From assembly GCF_003467445.1 (NCBI RefSeq), contig NZ_QSGS01000004.1, forward strand, positions 62,001 to 126,000: 64,000 bases of DNA. The letters are read 5' to 3'. The position numbers were made by a program, and so were the translations under genes. Origin of the DNA: Exiguobacterium sp. AM39-5BH (GTDB lineage Bacteria; Bacillota; Bacilli; Exiguobacteriales; Exiguobacteriaceae). The notes beneath the pieces were generated by a model. The model worked only from the letters and a program-made list of their open reading frames with translations. It made no database searches and was not told the DNA's origin. Positions 26,159-36,000 of this stretch are shown here, in pieces (position 1 is the stretch's first letter; each line of letters opens with the position of its first letter).

Positions 26159-27784
26159 TTATGCGTTCTGATAAAGTGATTCGACTTGTTGTTGGAGCGA
26201 TTCGTTCTCGAGGAACTCGTCGTACGTCGCTTCTTTGTCGACAATGCCGTTCAGCGTCACTTCGATGATGCGCGTAGCGATCGTCGAGATGAGCTGATGG
26301 TCATGCGAGCTGAAGAGGAGTACGCCTTTGAACGTCTCGAGGCCGTTGTTGAGCGCCGTGATCGATTCGAGGTCCAAGTGGTTTGTCGGATCGTCGAGGA
26401 CGAGGACGTTCGAGTTCGAAAGCATCATCTTCGAGAGCATGCAACGGACTTTCTCTCCCCCTGAGAGGACAGAAGCCTTCTTCATGACTTCTTCGCCTGA
26501 GAAGAGCATGCGTCCGAGGAAGCCGCGAAGGAACGTATCTGATTCGTCCGCTGGTGAGAACTGGCGTAACCAATCTAAGATGCTCTTATCCGAGCCTTCG
26601 AAGTATTCCGAATTGTCTTTCGGGAAGTACGACTGTGTCGTCGTCACGCCCCATTTAACTGTACCCGTGTCAGGCTCCATCTCGCCCATGATAATTTTGA
26701 AGAGCGTCGTGATGGCAACGTCCGAACGCCCGACGAATGCGACTTTGTCTGTCTTGTTGAGTGAGAATGTGACGTTGTCGAGCACTTTGACGCCATCGAT
26801 TGTCTTCGAGATGTTGTCGACGTAGAGCACATCGTTCCCGATCTCGCGTTCCATCGAGAAACCGACGAACGGATAGCGGCGTGACGACGGACGGATATCG
26901 TCGAGTGTGATTTTATCGAGCAACTTCTTACGCGACGTCGCTTGACGCGCCTTCGAGGCGTTCGAGCTGAAGCGGGCGATGAAGTTTTGAAGCTCTTTAA
27001 TCTTCTCTTCTTTTTTCTTGTTCTGGTCGTTGGCCATACGTGAAGCAAGTTGGCTCGACTCGTACCAGAAGTCGTAGTTCCCGACGTATAATTGAATCTT
27101 ACCGAAGTCGAGGTCAGCCATGTGCGTACATACTTTATTCAAGAAGTGACGGTCATGGGATACGACGATGACGGTGTTCTCGAAGTTGATCAAGAACTCT
27201 TCGAGCCATTGAATCGCTTTGAGGTCAAGACCGTTCGTCGGCTCATCGAGGAGAAGGATGTCAGGTTTGCCAAACAATGCTTGTGCAAGGAGGACTTTGA
27301 CTTTCTCGCCACCTGTGAGCTCGCTCATGAGCTTGTGGTGTGACGCGTCCTTGATGCCGAGTCCTTGAAGGACCATGGCTGCTTCTGATTCGGCTTCCCA
27401 ACCGTTCATCTCTGCGAATTCGCCTTCGAGTTCAGCCGCGCGCATACCATCTTCGTCAGAGAAATCTTCCTTCATATAGATGGCATCTTTCTCTTTCATG
27501 ACTTGATACAAACGCTCGTGGCCCATGATGACCGTCTCGAGTACCGCTTGGTCTTCGTACGCGTAATGGTCCTGTTTAAGGACGGCGAGGCGTTCGCCAG
27601 GCGAGAAGCTGACATCACCTGTTGTCGTCTCTTGCTCACCAGCAAGAATTTTTAAGAATGTTGACTTCCCGGCACCGTTCGCGCCAATCAAGCCGTAGCA
27701 GTTGCCTGGTGTGAACTTGATGTTCACGTCTTCGAACAACTTGCGTCCACCGAATTGGAGACTTACGTTATTTACTGTAATCAT
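26159..27784 (-). CDS. ABC-F family ATPase (YkpA/YbiT type)
   Basis: A 541-residue soluble protein with two ABC domains and no membrane part, a ribosome-associated ABC-F ATPase. Domain 1 has Walker A GANGAGKSTFLKI, signature LTGGEKVKVLLAQAL and Walker B DILLLDEPTNGLDL. Domain 2 has signature LSGGEKVRCMLSKMM and Walker B VLVLDDPTNHLDL, but its Walker A site reads GRSDVAITTLFKI, without the usual lysine. A linker with RKKLLDKI joins them. Start at 27784 (MITVNNVSLQF) follows GAGGGA; longer upstream frame lacks homology. Probably a translation factor rather than a drug resistance protein. Confidence 0.92.
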   Translation of the reverse strand: MITVNNVSLQFGGRKLFEDVNIKFTPGNCYGLIGANGAGKSTFLKILAGEQETTTGDVSFSPGERLAVLKQDHYAYEDQAVLETVIMGHERLYQVMKEKDAIYMKEDFSDEDGMRAAELEGEFAEMNGWEAESEAAMVLQGLGIKDASHHKLMSELTGGEKVKVLLAQALFGKPDILLLDEPTNGLDLKAIQWLEEFLINFENTVIVVSHDRHFLNKVCTHMADLDFGKIQLYVGNYDFWYESSQLASRMANDQNKKKEEKIKELQNFIARFSSNASKARQATSRKKLLDKITLDDIRPSSRRYPFVGFSMEREIGNDVLYVDNISKTIDGVKVLDNVTFSLNKTDKVAFVGRSDVAITTLFKIIMGEMEPDTGTVKWGVTTTQSYFPKDNSEYFEGSDKSILDWLRQFSPADESDTFLRGFLGRMLFSGEEVMKKASVLSGGEKVRCMLSKMMLSNSNVLVLDDPTNHLDLESITALNNGLETFKGVLLFSSHDHQLISTIATRIIEVTLNGIVDKEATYDEFLENESLQQQVESLYQNA

Positions 27785-27915
27785 GTATAGGATCCCTCGT
27801 TTTTCTGAATTGTTTACGACGTGTATTGTATCACGTTTTTGGAAAACGCGCAGTCGTGGGGAAAAATGAAACGAACGTTGACGAAATTCGTATAGGTTGA
27901 TAAGGGGGAATTCAA

Positions 27916-28527
27916 ATGAAAACATCGCTATCCATTCGCGAGGCGTGGTCGAACTATTATCGGAAAGACTTTCTGCGCCTGTGGGTTCTTTTCATCGTCA
28001 CCGGCATCGGGTCGTACTTCTTGTTCCGCTCGTTCATTGCACCCAATCAAATAGACGAGATTTTAGCGCAACTCGGAGATACGTTTGAATCGAGGGGCTT
28101 GACGTTCGATACGAGCGCGCGTGAGACGATGATCGCCTTGTTCGTGAACAATACACGCGTCACGTTGTTCGCGTTCTTGCTCGGGATGATTCCGCTCTTC
28201 ATTCCGTACGTGTTCGTCGTCGTCAACGCCGCCGTCATCGGCTTGGTCGCCATGATTGTCGGGTTCGCTGGCGAATCGGTCGTCCGGGTCATCGTGTTCG
28301 GCATCTTGCCGCACGGCATCACCGAGATCTCAGCCATCTTGCTCGGAGCGGCGATGGGGTTGTCGCTTAACCGTTACATCTGGAAAAAACTACGCGGGAA
28401 AAAGACCGACGTCACGTTCAAGGCGCTGTTCGTGGCAGGCGTGAAGATGTTTCTGTTCATCGCGGTGCCGCTCCTCGCCATTTCGGCCGTCATCGAGGCT
28501 TACGTGACTCCACTGTTATTACAGTAA
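27916..28527 (+). CDS. SpoIIM superfamily (DUF95) membrane protein
   Basis: A 203-residue membrane protein with about five segments (20-40, 82-105, 108-130, 132-155, 173-195). It carries the family-like stretches FVNNTRVTLFAFLLGMIPL and LPHGITEISAILLGAAMGL. The family includes stage II sporulation protein M and many non-sporulation relatives of unknown role. No sporulation genes surround it, so a sporulation role is not implied. AGGGGG precedes the ATG and a terminator overlaps the stop codon. Confidence 0.85.
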   Translation: MKTSLSIREAWSNYYRKDFLRLWVLFIVTGIGSYFLFRSFIAPNQIDEILAQLGDTFESRGLTFDTSARETMIALFVNNTRVTLFAFLLGMIPLFIPYVFVVVNAAVIGLVAMIVGFAGESVVRVIVFGILPHGITEISAILLGAAMGLSLNRYIWKKLRGKKTDVTFKALFVAGVKMFLFIAVPLLAISAVIEAYVTPLLLQ

Positions 28528-28554
28528 AAAAGCCATCGCTGATGGCTTTTTTAC
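28524..28554. terminator. Bidirectional terminator
   Basis: Stem GTAAAAAAGCCATC / GATGGCTTTTTTAC with a 3-base loop, overlapping stops of two convergent genes. Confidence 0.93.
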
Positions 28555-29273
28555 TTGAAATGAGGCGTCGTCTCGACACAGTGGGTTAAACGAATCCCTT
28601 CCGTAGACACCTCGCCATTCACTTGCCAGATTTCAAGTCCGTCCGCGATTGCGTCGCGAATCAGCTGCCGAATTCGTAAGTCGTGTTTCCGATTCGGGTT
28701 GCCGGTGAAGATGGGCGCATCATATAAGAAAACATACAGCAGGACGGCCCGACCCGTTTTCGGCAACGTCGCAATGAGTGTCTCGAGATGTCGAATCAAC
28801 CGTTCGGTCTCGATCGGTCTCGTCACCGCACGCCGTTCAAAGCGGGGGAGAGGCGTTACGAACAACTCGGCTAGAGGCGCTTTCACTTCGATATAAGTGC
28901 CATCGACTTTAAAGTCGATTCGAGACGCATCGACGACTTTCTCTCGTTCCACATGTCTCGGAGAAGGAAAAGCTGAAATCACGTTCGTCCGCAACCAATG
29001 TTCGACGAAATCGTTGACGCGGCCTTGATGAATTCCAATCCATTGTCGGTCCGCGTCAATCGAGATGGCCTCCACCGTGAAGGCGGTGTGCCGTCGCGGG
29101 TCGTTCGTCGTCGAGACGAGACAGGGCACTCCGTCAAAGACGAGGTCGCCGATGCGGCCAGTGACCGGACAGTGACAGGCGACGACGGTATCACCGAGCA
29201 TCACGTCCATCACGAATCGATTGCGCCGTTTCAAGATGATTCCTGCTTGCAGGGGTTGTGCGAAGCGATACAT
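28551..29273 (-). CDS. sfsA: SfsA family protein (DNA/RNA nuclease fold)
   Basis: A 240-residue SfsA protein: RRNRFVMDVMLGDTVVACHC then CPVTGRIGDLV, the N-terminal OB-type domain, followed by a nuclease-type core with RIDFKVDGTYIEVKAPL (the D and ExK motif) and LLYVFLYDAPIFTGN. SfsA was named for maltose gene stimulation and has DNA-binding and possible nuclease activity. It starts 2 bases after the osmC-like stop, so both are on one transcript. No separate ribosome site is needed if coupled. Confidence 0.85.
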   Translation of the reverse strand: MYRFAQPLQAGIILKRRNRFVMDVMLGDTVVACHCPVTGRIGDLVFDGVPCLVSTTNDPRRHTAFTVEAISIDADRQWIGIHQGRVNDFVEHWLRTNVISAFPSPRHVEREKVVDASRIDFKVDGTYIEVKAPLAELFVTPLPRFERRAVTRPIETERLIRHLETLIATLPKTGRAVLLYVFLYDAPIFTGNPNRKHDLRIRQLIRDAIADGLEIWQVNGEVSTEGIRLTHCVETTPHFK

Positions 29274-29275
29274 CG

Positions 29276-29722
29276 TCAGTCGACGCGGATGACCGTCGTG
29301 TCGAGCTCGAACGTGACGTTGCCGGCCAAGGCGCGTGAAATCATACAGCCGTCCTTCGCTTTTTTAGCAATCCGTTCGACGAGCGTGATATCACGGTCTG
29401 TGGCATCTGTCGGTACATTGATGCGCGTCGTGTAGCGAATCATCTCGTAGGTGAAGACACCATTCGTCACGTCGACCATGCCTTCGGCGTCAATCGTGAT
29501 TCCGCGATGTGGCAGTTCGCTTCGCCCGAGCATCGCCGCGAGCGTGATGATATAGCAGGTCGCGGCAGCACCGAGCAACATCTCGTCAGGGTTCGTCCCG
29601 ATGCCCGGTCCGTCCATTTCCGGGGGAATCGAGATTTGTGTCTTTAACCGTTCGGCTTCGAGCGTTCCGACGTCGTTACGTCCGCCGGTCCAGTCGAGGT
29701 TCATTTGAAACGTATGCTTCAT
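29276..29722 (-). CDS. OsmC/Ohr family protein
   Basis: A 148-residue OsmC-fold protein. The conserved pieces are NPDEMLLGAAATCYIITLAAML with the first Cys and a later KAKDGCMISRALAGN with the second, the redox pair used by organic peroxide reductases. It belongs to the YhfA-like branch rather than classical Ohr, so the substrate is open. The ATG lies behind a GGAGG that is buried in a hairpin (29723-29771). sfsA follows directly. Confidence 0.88.
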   Translation of the reverse strand: MKHTFQMNLDWTGGRNDVGTLEAERLKTQISIPPEMDGPGIGTNPDEMLLGAAATCYIITLAAMLGRSELPHRGITIDAEGMVDVTNGVFTYEMIRYTTRINVPTDATDRDITLVERIAKKAKDGCMISRALAGNVTFELDTTVIRVD

Positions 29723-29771
29723 AAAAAATCGCCTCCAATGTCTCTATTCTAGAAGAGAATGATTGGAGGCG
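29723..29771 (-). terminator. Hairpin between pepT and osmC-like gene, hides the ribosome site
   Basis: CGCCTCCAAT and ATTGGAGGCG pair over 10 bp; the inner part (TCTATTCTAGAAGAGA-type) pairs further. On the minus strand the stem is followed by ATTTTTT, so it resembles a terminator for pepT, and its 3' arm contains the GGAGG of the next gene. Confidence 0.75.
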
Positions 29772-29777
29772 CATAGA

Positions 29778-31016
29778 TTATGCTCGCGCGCGTTCAGCGA
29801 ACGTGCGAAGCGTCTGGATAATGACGTGGGTCGCTTTTTCCATGTTGTTGACGGAAACGTACTCGAACTTGCCGTGATAGTTCTCGCCGCCTGTGAAGAT
29901 GTTCGGGGTCGGGAGTCCCATATACGACAGTTGCGAACCGTCCGTCCCGCCGCGAATCGGTTCGATTTTTGGTTCGATGCCAAGTTCGCGCATGACGTCG
30001 GCGACGGTGTCGACGATGTGTTTCACCGGCTCGATTTTCTCGGCCATGTTGTAGTACTGATCGTCCATTTTTAAGTCAACGCGCGTTTCGCCGTACTTCT
30101 GTTTCCATTCGACGACGAGCTTTTCAAGCAACGCTTTGCGCGCCTCGAATTTCGTGCGGTCGTGGTCGCGGATGATGTATTGGAGCGTCGTCGTCTCCAC
30201 GTCGCCAGAGAAGCCGTTCAAATGGAAGAAGCCTTCATAGTCACTCGTATGTTCTGGCGCCTCATCGGCCGGAAGGCGATTGTGGAACGCCATCGCCAAT
30301 TTCATCGAGTTGACCATCTTGTTTTTGGCACTGCCCGGGTGCACGTTCGTCCCATGGAACGTGACCGTGGCACCGGCGGCGTTGAAGCTCTCATATTGGA
30401 GTTCACCGAGCGGGCCACCGTCCATCGTATAGGCGAAGTCGGCTTTGAAGCGGGCGACGTCAAACTTGTGCGGGCCGCGGCCAATCTCTTCGTCCGGTGT
30501 GAAGGCGATGCGGACCGGTCCGTGCGGGATCTCGGGATGAGCCAATAAGTATTCGACCGCAGTGACGATTTCAGCCATGCCGGCTTTATCGTCGGCACCG
30601 AGCAACGTCGTCCCGTCTGTCGTGATGAGCGTATGTCCGACGTAGCCGTCGAGCTCCGGGAAGTCACGCGGCGACAAGATGACTTGGAGCGCCTCGTTCA
30701 ATACGATATCGCCGCCCTCGTAATGCTCGACGAGTTGCGGGTTGACGTTCGTCCCGGTGAAGTCGGTCGCCGTATCGACGTGGGCAAGTAAGCCGATTGT
30801 CGGTACATCGTGGTCGACGTTACTCGGAAACGTGGCGAACAAGTAGCCGTATTCATCCGTCTCGACGTCCTCGAGCCCGATTGCTTTCAATTCGGTCTCG
30901 AGATGACGAATCAAGTCCCATTGTTTCGCCGTCGACGGAGTCGTCTCACTCGTGAAGTCGGACTGTGTATCAATTTTTGCATATGTGATTAAACGTTCAA
31001 TCAATTTCGATTGCAT
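29778..31016 (-). CDS. pepT: Peptidase T (tripeptide aminopeptidase)
   Basis: A 412-residue M20B zinc aminopeptidase that removes N-terminal residues from tripeptides. Metal and catalytic motifs: [13 protein letters not shown] (His and Asp), [15 protein letters not shown] (bridging Asp), [17 protein letters not shown] (catalytic Glu), [15 protein letters not shown], and [19 protein letters not shown] with [12 protein letters not shown] at the end. GAGGAGG precedes the ATG. It sits upstream of the osmC-sfsA pair on the same strand, separated by a terminator-like hairpin. Confidence 0.96.
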   Translation of the reverse strand: MQSKLIERLITYAKIDTQSDFTSETTPSTAKQWDLIRHLETELKAIGLEDVETDEYGYLFATFPSNVDHDVPTIGLLAHVDTATDFTGTNVNPQLVEHYEGGDIVLNEALQVILSPRDFPELDGYVGHTLITTDGTTLLGADDKAGMAEIVTAVEYLLAHPEIPHGPVRIAFTPDEEIGRGPHKFDVARFKADFAYTMDGGPLGELQYESFNAAGATVTFHGTNVHPGSAKNKMVNSMKLAMAFHNRLPADEAPEHTSDYEGFFHLNGFSGDVETTTLQYIIRDHDRTKFEARKALLEKLVVEWKQKYGETRVDLKMDDQYYNMAEKIEPVKHIVDTVADVMRELGIEPKIEPIRGGTDGSQLSYMGLPTPNIFTGGENYHGKFEYVSVNNMEKATHVIIQTLRTFAERARA

Positions 31017-31097
31017 GGTCTGCCTCCTCTGATGAATCTGTTCATATTTAGTGTAGCATGAGAGCCGTTTCGAGAAGTATCGAAATTGTTTGAAAAT

Positions 31098-31124
31098 AAA
31101 AAGAGAGGCGTAAAGGCCTCTATC
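31098..31124 (-). terminator. Terminator of the cidAB-type operon
   Basis: Minus-strand stem AGAGGC / GCCTCT around a short loop, followed by CTTTTTATTT, just after the LrgB-type stop codon. Confidence 0.8.
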
Positions 31125-31130
31125 CGTGAA

Positions 31131-31805
31131 TCAAAACAGAAGTGGAAGGAGAAACGGCAACACGAATGACGTGAAGATGGCAGACAGACCCATCGCGGCC
31201 CCACCTGTTGCCCCAGACAATGGATGTTCCGTCGCAGCTTGGGCTGTCCCGATGCCGTGACTGAGCGTCCCAAGCGCCAATCCGCGCGTGAACGGGTCGG
31301 TCACGTTGAAGCGCGTGAGAATCGTCGGACCGAGCATGGCCCCGAGAATCCCGCAAGCGACGGCGACTGACGCGGCGAGTGCAGCGTCACCTTGTAATTG
31401 CCGCGCCAATTCCAGGGCAATCGGTGACGTCACTGATTTTACGGACAAGGCGAGCAAGACGTGATCTGTCAATTTGAGCGCGGTCCCTAACCCGACAGCG
31501 ACGAAAATCGTTGACAGCGTCCCGAGCACGATGGCCCCGAGCGCCCGTTTCGCACGCGCGAGCAAAATCGGCAAGTTGCGATAGAGCGGTAATCCGAGTG
31601 CGACCGTGGCTGGACCGAGCAGCGTCGTGATGGCGTCTCGAGCCGGGGCGTACGTGTCGTACGTCTGTCCGGACAGAAGTAACACCACAATCAACGTCGC
31701 CGTACTCAAGAAGACGACGTTCGTGAAGGGGGACGCCCATTTGAAGGACAGTTTGCGGCTCAACATGTAGACGCCGATGGTGACGAGCACCCAAAATAAC
31801 GTCAT
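31131..31805 (-). CDS. LrgB/CidB family membrane protein
   Basis: A 224-residue membrane protein with about seven segments, holding the family stretches SVKSVTSPIALELARQLQGD and GLALGTLSHGIGTAQAATEH. LrgB/CidB proteins work with small holin-like partners in control of murein hydrolases and, in Bacillus, pyruvate uptake. Its ATG overlaps the stop of the LrgA-type gene (ATGA), which confirms the pair. Whether the pair is cid-like or lrg-like, or a pyruvate carrier (PftAB), cannot be told; no LytST-type regulator is nearby. Confidence 0.9.
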   Translation of the reverse strand: MTLFWVLVTIGVYMLSRKLSFKWASPFTNVVFLSTATLIVVLLLSGQTYDTYAPARDAITTLLGPATVALGLPLYRNLPILLARAKRALGAIVLGTLSTIFVAVGLGTALKLTDHVLLALSVKSVTSPIALELARQLQGDAALAASVAVACGILGAMLGPTILTRFNVTDPFTRGLALGTLSHGIGTAQAATEHPLSGATGGAAMGLSAIFTSFVLPFLLPLLF

Positions 31806-32158
31806 GACGCTTCACCTCGTCTTCCTGAGATGAGGGCGGTGACGATAAGGCCGACGAATAGACTGATGATCAAGGCGGCAAACAGTGGCACACCTTCTGC
31901 CTTCAATAAATCACTGTAAGACATGAGTCCGACCGCAATCGGGATAAAGAAGAAAGCGAGATGCTTTGTTAAAAAACCAGCGCTGTCTTCAATCCACTCG
32001 TCCCGAATCAGTTTGGTCATCAATAAGAGTAGTAAGAGGACCATGCCGATGACGCTCCCAGGAACTTTTAAATCGAGCGTCGCGACGATCCAATTGCCGA
32101 GCGTGCTCAAGCCGAACAAGAGCGAAAGGCCGATGATCCATTTGATAAGACGTTGCAT
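31802..32158 (-). CDS. LrgA/CidA family holin-like protein
   Basis: A 118-residue protein with four hydrophobic segments and the family sequence DLKVPGSVIGMVLLLLLL followed by LAFFFIPIAVGLMSYSDLL. It is the small partner of LrgB/CidB in the membrane. The ATG at 32158 is chosen because AAAGGATG lies 7-8 bases upstream; an earlier in-frame ATG overlaps that site. First gene of a two-gene operon. Confidence 0.9.
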   Translation of the reverse strand: MQRLIKWIIGLSLLFGLSTLGNWIVATLDLKVPGSVIGMVLLLLLLMTKLIRDEWIEDSAGFLTKHLAFFFIPIAVGLMSYSDLLKAEGVPLFAALIISLFVGLIVTALISGRRGEAS

Positions 32159-32309
32159 ATGTGACATCCTTTCGCGAATAAGTTCAAAACGTATGCATTC
32201 TCTCAACTTTTCTTCATTCGGTCAAGATAAAGGCTATATCAAAAATGATTAAGGGTACATACGTTCGGTATGTTAGACTACTTGTATCATATCCGAATGA
32301 GGTGTTGGA

Positions 32310-33047
32310 ATGGAACTTCAATCAATCAAACAGTTTATTGAGCAACACGGGCTTGAAGAGGGCGATGACATCTTGGCGGCGTTCATGAAACGAATCAACT
32401 TGAAGCTCGTACCGCGGACGGCGCGAGAAGAAGTGGCAATCGGGCATTCAAAATTTGGCGGTTACCCAGATTTACCGAGTGTGTCGGACCATCCGGGAGA
32501 AAACTTGACGTTTTTGGCGCAATTTCGCTTGAGCGACTTCGTAGGCTTCGAGTCGGTCGAGGAGCTTCCGAAACAAGGATTGCTCTCTTTCTTTTATGAT
32601 ATGGAGGAACAGCCGTGGGGTGATACGGATGAACGTCATCTTTGGCGAGTTCTCTACACTGAAACGACGACACTTGAACGGGTCCGGATCGGCGAGGCAC
32701 TCAATGAGCGAGCCGTCGTGTTCGAGGAATCCTACGCACCGAACGTTGATACGCTATTCAATCTCATGACTGAAGACGAGTACATCGTCTTAGAAGAGTT
32801 GTTCGATGAAGGCGAGGTGCACGCGATCGGCGGACATCCGGACGAAGTGCAAAACGATGTGTTCGAAGAAGTGGAAGATACGTACGGTGACCGTTTCAGC
32901 GATCCGTTCCTCCTTTTCCAAATGGATTCAAGCGAAGAACTCGACATCATGTTCGGTGACGCCGGCATCCTTTATTTCCTGATTCCGACCGAAGCGCTCC
33001 GAGCCAAGCGGTTTGAAGAAGCGGAAATCCTCATGCAATGTTACTGA
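32310..33047 (+). CDS. DUF1963 (YwqG-like) protein
   Basis: A 245-residue soluble acidic protein. It has the DUF1963 features: SKFGGYPDLPS near residue 50, LTFLAQFRLSDF near 70, GLLSFFYDMEEQPWG near 95, and LLFQMDSSEELDIMFGDAGI then LYFLIPTEALR at the end. The family is widespread, often beside polymorphic toxin genes, but no toxin gene is nearby here. Function unknown. GAGGTG precedes the ATG and a strong terminator follows. Confidence 0.88.
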   Translation: MELQSIKQFIEQHGLEEGDDILAAFMKRINLKLVPRTAREEVAIGHSKFGGYPDLPSVSDHPGENLTFLAQFRLSDFVGFESVEELPKQGLLSFFYDMEEQPWGDTDERHLWRVLYTETTTLERVRIGEALNERAVVFEESYAPNVDTLFNLMTEDEYIVLEELFDEGEVHAIGGHPDEVQNDVFEEVEDTYGDRFSDPFLLFQMDSSEELDIMFGDAGILYFLIPTEALRAKRFEEAEILMQCY

Positions 33048-33051
33048 GCGC

Positions 33052-33089
33052 AAAAAGAGAGTCGACCCGTTGAGGGCGACTCTCTTTTG
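33052..33089. terminator. Bidirectional terminator
   Basis: Stem AAAAGAGAGTCG / CGACTCTCTTTT between the DUF1963 gene and the convergent RND pump gene. Confidence 0.92.
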
Positions 33090-33091
33090 AA

Positions 33092-36000
33092 TTACGCTTC
33101 TTTTTTCTTACGGAATCGTGCGAAGAACTCATACACGATTGGGACGATGAGGAGCGTCAATAGCGTTGAACTCGTCAATCCACCGATGACGGTCACACCG
33201 AGACCTTTCGAGATCAAGGCGCCGCCTTCAAGGCCGAGCGCGAGCGGTGCGAGGGCACCGATCGTCGCGAGAGCCGTCATGAGGATTGGACGGAGGCGCG
33301 TACCGGCTGCCTCGAGTAAGGCATCACGTGTCGAGAGACCGGCTTCTTCTTTATGAATGACGCGGTCAATCAAGACGATGGCGTTCGTCACGACAATCCC
33401 GATCAACATGAGCGCCCCGATCAAGGCAGATACCGAGATCGTTTCGCCTGTGATGAGGAGGGCGACGAGTCCCCCGATAATCGCGTAAGGGAGCGAGAAC
33501 AGGACGACGAACGGCGTGACGGCACCGCCGAACGTGATGACGAGCACCAAGTAGACGATGGCGACGGCCGCGAGCATGGCGAGACCGAGCTGGGTGAACG
33601 ATTCTTGAATCTGTTCAGTGACCCCACCGACGTCATAGGAGACGCCAGTCGGGAGTTCGATGTCCGATACACGTTCTTCGATGGCAGCCGAAGCTTCCGT
33701 CGCTTTGTCCGTGCTGAGCTCGACGTTGACGCGAGCAAGGAGCTTCCCGTCACGTTGAACGAGCGTATCCGGTGTCGTGCCTTCCTCGACTTCGATGAAG
33801 TCCGAGATTGGGCGAGGGCCGAACGGTGTGGTCACTTCTTGCGCCTGCAAGTCGTCGATGCTGTCATACGTGACTTGTTCCGTCGGGATGATGACGTCGA
33901 GCTGTTTGTCGTCGATCGTCACCGTCGAGAGCGGACTTTCTTGGGCTTGGAACTGCCCAATCGTTTGGGCGAGCTGAGCGGCCGAGACACCTGCCTCGGC
34001 CGCTGCCTGCTGGTCGACGTTGAACGTATACTGGACGTATGATTCGCGAAGGTCAGACGTCGCTTGACGGACATAATCCGTCTCTTCTTCAATCGTTTCA
34101 ATGAACGTAGGAACGATGGCTTCAAGGTCTTCGAGAGAGTTGGCGTAAACGTTGTACGTCACACCGCTCGTTCCGGCACCGCCGGCGAAGTCTTGTTCTT
34201 TCCATTCACCGCCTGAGGCGAGTTCATTCAAGCGTTCGACGTCAGCGATTTTGACATCGGCGAAATCTTTCGTGTCCGGGTCATACTGGACGATGAAAAT
34301 TCCTTGTTTGTTGTTCCCAGGGTTGAGCGGGTTCTCACCACCGACCGTGAATTGAACGTCGGTGGCGTCCGCTTGCTCTTCCATGAAATACGTCTCGGCG
34401 ATTTCGGCCGCCGCAATCGAATCGTCAAGCGTTTGACCCGGTTCTGGGTCGAACGTGACGAACAGCGTCTTCTCAGACTCTTGGTTCAAGAAGTTGACCC
34501 CGATAGCTGGGACAAGGGCGAAACTTCCGATTAAGAGAAGCGTCGCCAGTCCGAAGACGACGAGTTTATGGTTGAGCGACCAGTTGAGGACGCCACGATA
34601 CCATTCGGCGAGCTTCCCTGGTCCTTCTTCCGGCTTCAGCTTGTCGCGGTTCTTAAAGAACGAGTCGGCCATCATCGGTACGACCGTGATCGCGACGAGT
34701 AAGGACGCGAGTAAAGCGAAAACGACGGTCAAGGCGAACGGTAAGAACAGCTCGCCGACGAAGCCTGTGACGAATCCGAGCGGCAAGAAGACGGCGATCG
34801 TGACGATCGTCGACGAAGCGATCGGAATGAACACTTCTTTCGTCGAGGCGATAATCAGGTCTTTGCCGCGCAACGTCTCGTTCGGACGGGTGAGGCGACG
34901 GTAAATGTTCTCGATGACGACGATGGAGTCATCGACGACCCGCCCGATGGCGACGGTCATCGCACCGAGCGTCATGATGTTGAGCGTGATATCGAGCTGT
35001 TTCAAGACGATCAATGCCATCAAGAGCGAGAGCGGGATGGAGATGACCGCGATAATCGTCGAGCGGAAGTTACGAAGGAACACGAGAATAATCAAGATGG
35101 CGAATAGACCACCGAGTAACGCTTTCGAGACCATCGTTTCGACCGATTCTTCAATCGGTTGACCTTGGTCGAGCGTAATCGAGACGTTGGCCGTGTCATA
35201 GTCGGTCTCGAAATCGGCAAGCGCATCTTTGACGGCATTGACGACATCGACGGTGTTCGCGTCTTGCGTTTTCGTCACTTGAATCCCGATTGAACGTTCC
35301 CCGTTCGACCGTGAAATCGATTCCTCGATGCCACGGTCTTCAATCGTCGCGAGTTCGCTCAAAGCGACCGTCGGGACGGTCGTCGGTAGATTCGCAGGTG
35401 GGACTGCACCTGGCACGTCAGTCGGGATTTGCGGCGTCTCGCCAGTCGGAAGTTCCGTTGGCGCACCTGGCACCGGCTGTTCCGTTGGTGCGGGTGAGTA
35501 CGGAATTTGGAGGTCGCGGAACGCCTCAAGCGTCTCCGACTTCCCGTCGATGACGACGGCTTGCTCCGTATCACCAAGTTCATACAGGCCGAGCGCGATG
35601 CGGGCATCGTTCGCTTGAATCAACTGTTTGACGGTGTCTTCCGTCAAGTTATATTCGGCGAGCGCCTCCTCATCGAATCGAAGCTCGACGCGACGAATCT
35701 CTTGTCCGGCGATTTGGACGGTCTGAGCGCCTTCGACGCCTTCAAGGGCCGGTTGCAACTCATCTTCGACCAATTTCGTCAATTCGGCCAAATCGAGACT
35801 CTCATCTGAGACGGCTGCACCAACGACAGGGAACGCGTCAAAACTGAGTCGTGATACTTGTGGGTCTTGAACGGATTCTGGCAATTCGACGTTGCTGAGC
35901 GCGTCTTTGACGAGTTGTTCAGCTTCTTCCATATCGGTGCTGAAGTCATAATCGATTTGAATGTTTGACGCGTTCTGGAACGAAGACGAACGAACTTGTT

